A stretch of DNA of 64,000 nt from Trogon surrucura (lineage: Eukaryota > Chordata > Aves > Trogoniformes > Trogonidae): the NCBI GenBank assembly GCA_020746105.1, contig CM036620.1, positions 27,854,118 to 27,918,117 of the forward strand. Reading direction: 5' to 3'. The translations under genes were made by a program, and so were the position numbers. The notes under the pieces were generated by a model that was not told the origin of the DNA, did no database searches, and was given only the letters and a program-made list of their open reading frames with translations. Each line of letters starts with the position of its first letter. Position 1 is the first letter of the stretch. Shown here piece by piece: positions 63,601-64,000 of the stretch.

Positions 63601-64000
63601 AGAGGTTTCACTGAGAGTGAGGGTTCTGTCAAATCACTGTAAATGACAAGGATTAAAACAACACAGAATTTCAGTGAACATTTTGTAGTTTTCACGTAGG
63701 ACTCTTGTACAAACCAAAACAGTTTTTCAGGTGTTACATTATTTTTTTTTTTTTTTAAACACAAAGAAGTCCTGTGCATATGGTTAAGTACAGTGTCTGG
63801 AATAAAATGTGACATTCCTTCTGCTTTATTTTCTGTCAGGATACAGTATCCAGGTGTGAACCAAGAAAGGCTAAGATAAACCTGTCTCCAAGCAGTTTGC
63901 AGTACTTTAATAATCAGTTACTGCCATGTCTGAATATATTTAATGAAAAAAAAACCCACGAAAACCCACTTCTGAAAGTGTAGTGACTTCATAATAGCTC

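Larger units (their letters stand above)
60981..64000. other. AT-rich non-coding DNA, probably intronic
   Basis: Contains a (TAAA)n microsatellite, a weak exon-like block and a GC-richer LTR-like patch, listed separately. Nothing else is recognised. Confidence 0.45.

Noticed and set aside
1-64000. tRNA, rRNA, CRISPR arrays, bacterial operons or complete protein-coding genes
   Set aside because: No cloverleaf, rRNA-like block, regularly spaced repeat array or complete gene was seen on either strand.

Overview
This window looks like AT-rich, gene-poor avian nuclear DNA. The evidence is the repeat content. At least eight copies of one non-LTR retrotransposon family, CR1, are recognisable. All have the bird-type 3' terminus: a GGTTGGAAGGGACCT-like block followed by short ATTCTRTGATT-like tail repeats. 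Nothing resembling mammalian L1 or Alu is visible. I cannot name the species.

Layout. Positions 1-8000 are mostly unique AT-rich sequence, with a tandem duplication, a possible minus-strand terminal exon (1635-1855) and an LTR-like patch (7018-7400). From 8045 to 9372 lie two CR1 copies, one with an internal deletion that fuses the start of the reverse-transcriptase domain to the element's 3' end. CR1 copies follow at 14581, 21249 (a fairly intact ORF2 3' end), 26848, 32885-35552 (the longest, on the plus strand, with ruined RT active-site motifs), 37937 and 46121. Between them are a CpG-containing GC-rich islet (19690-20010), a degraded stretch that reads like immunoglobulin-type domains on the minus strand (36525-37156), a very regular 16-bp hairpin just upstream of CCAAT/TATA-like motifs (46868-47014), and an unexplained higher-complexity block (50096-50700). 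The longest open frame outside CR1 is 203 codons (55475-56086, minus).

The best evidence for a host gene is near the right end. A 78-nt minus-strand block (60021-60098) has consensus splice sites and exactly one open frame, encoding a hydrophilic peptide containing STQTE. A possible 15-nt microexon lies 867 bp upstream in a compatible phase (60966-60980). The simplest reading is that much of the window is intronic or flanking DNA of a minus-strand gene with large introns. I could not name the gene, and other exon-like blocks listed here are weaker. No complete protein-coding gene, tRNA, rRNA or CRISPR array is supported. I do not see a clear new biological system; the most checkable leads are the splice-bounded exon pair, the Ig-like relic and the hairpin/promoter-like block.
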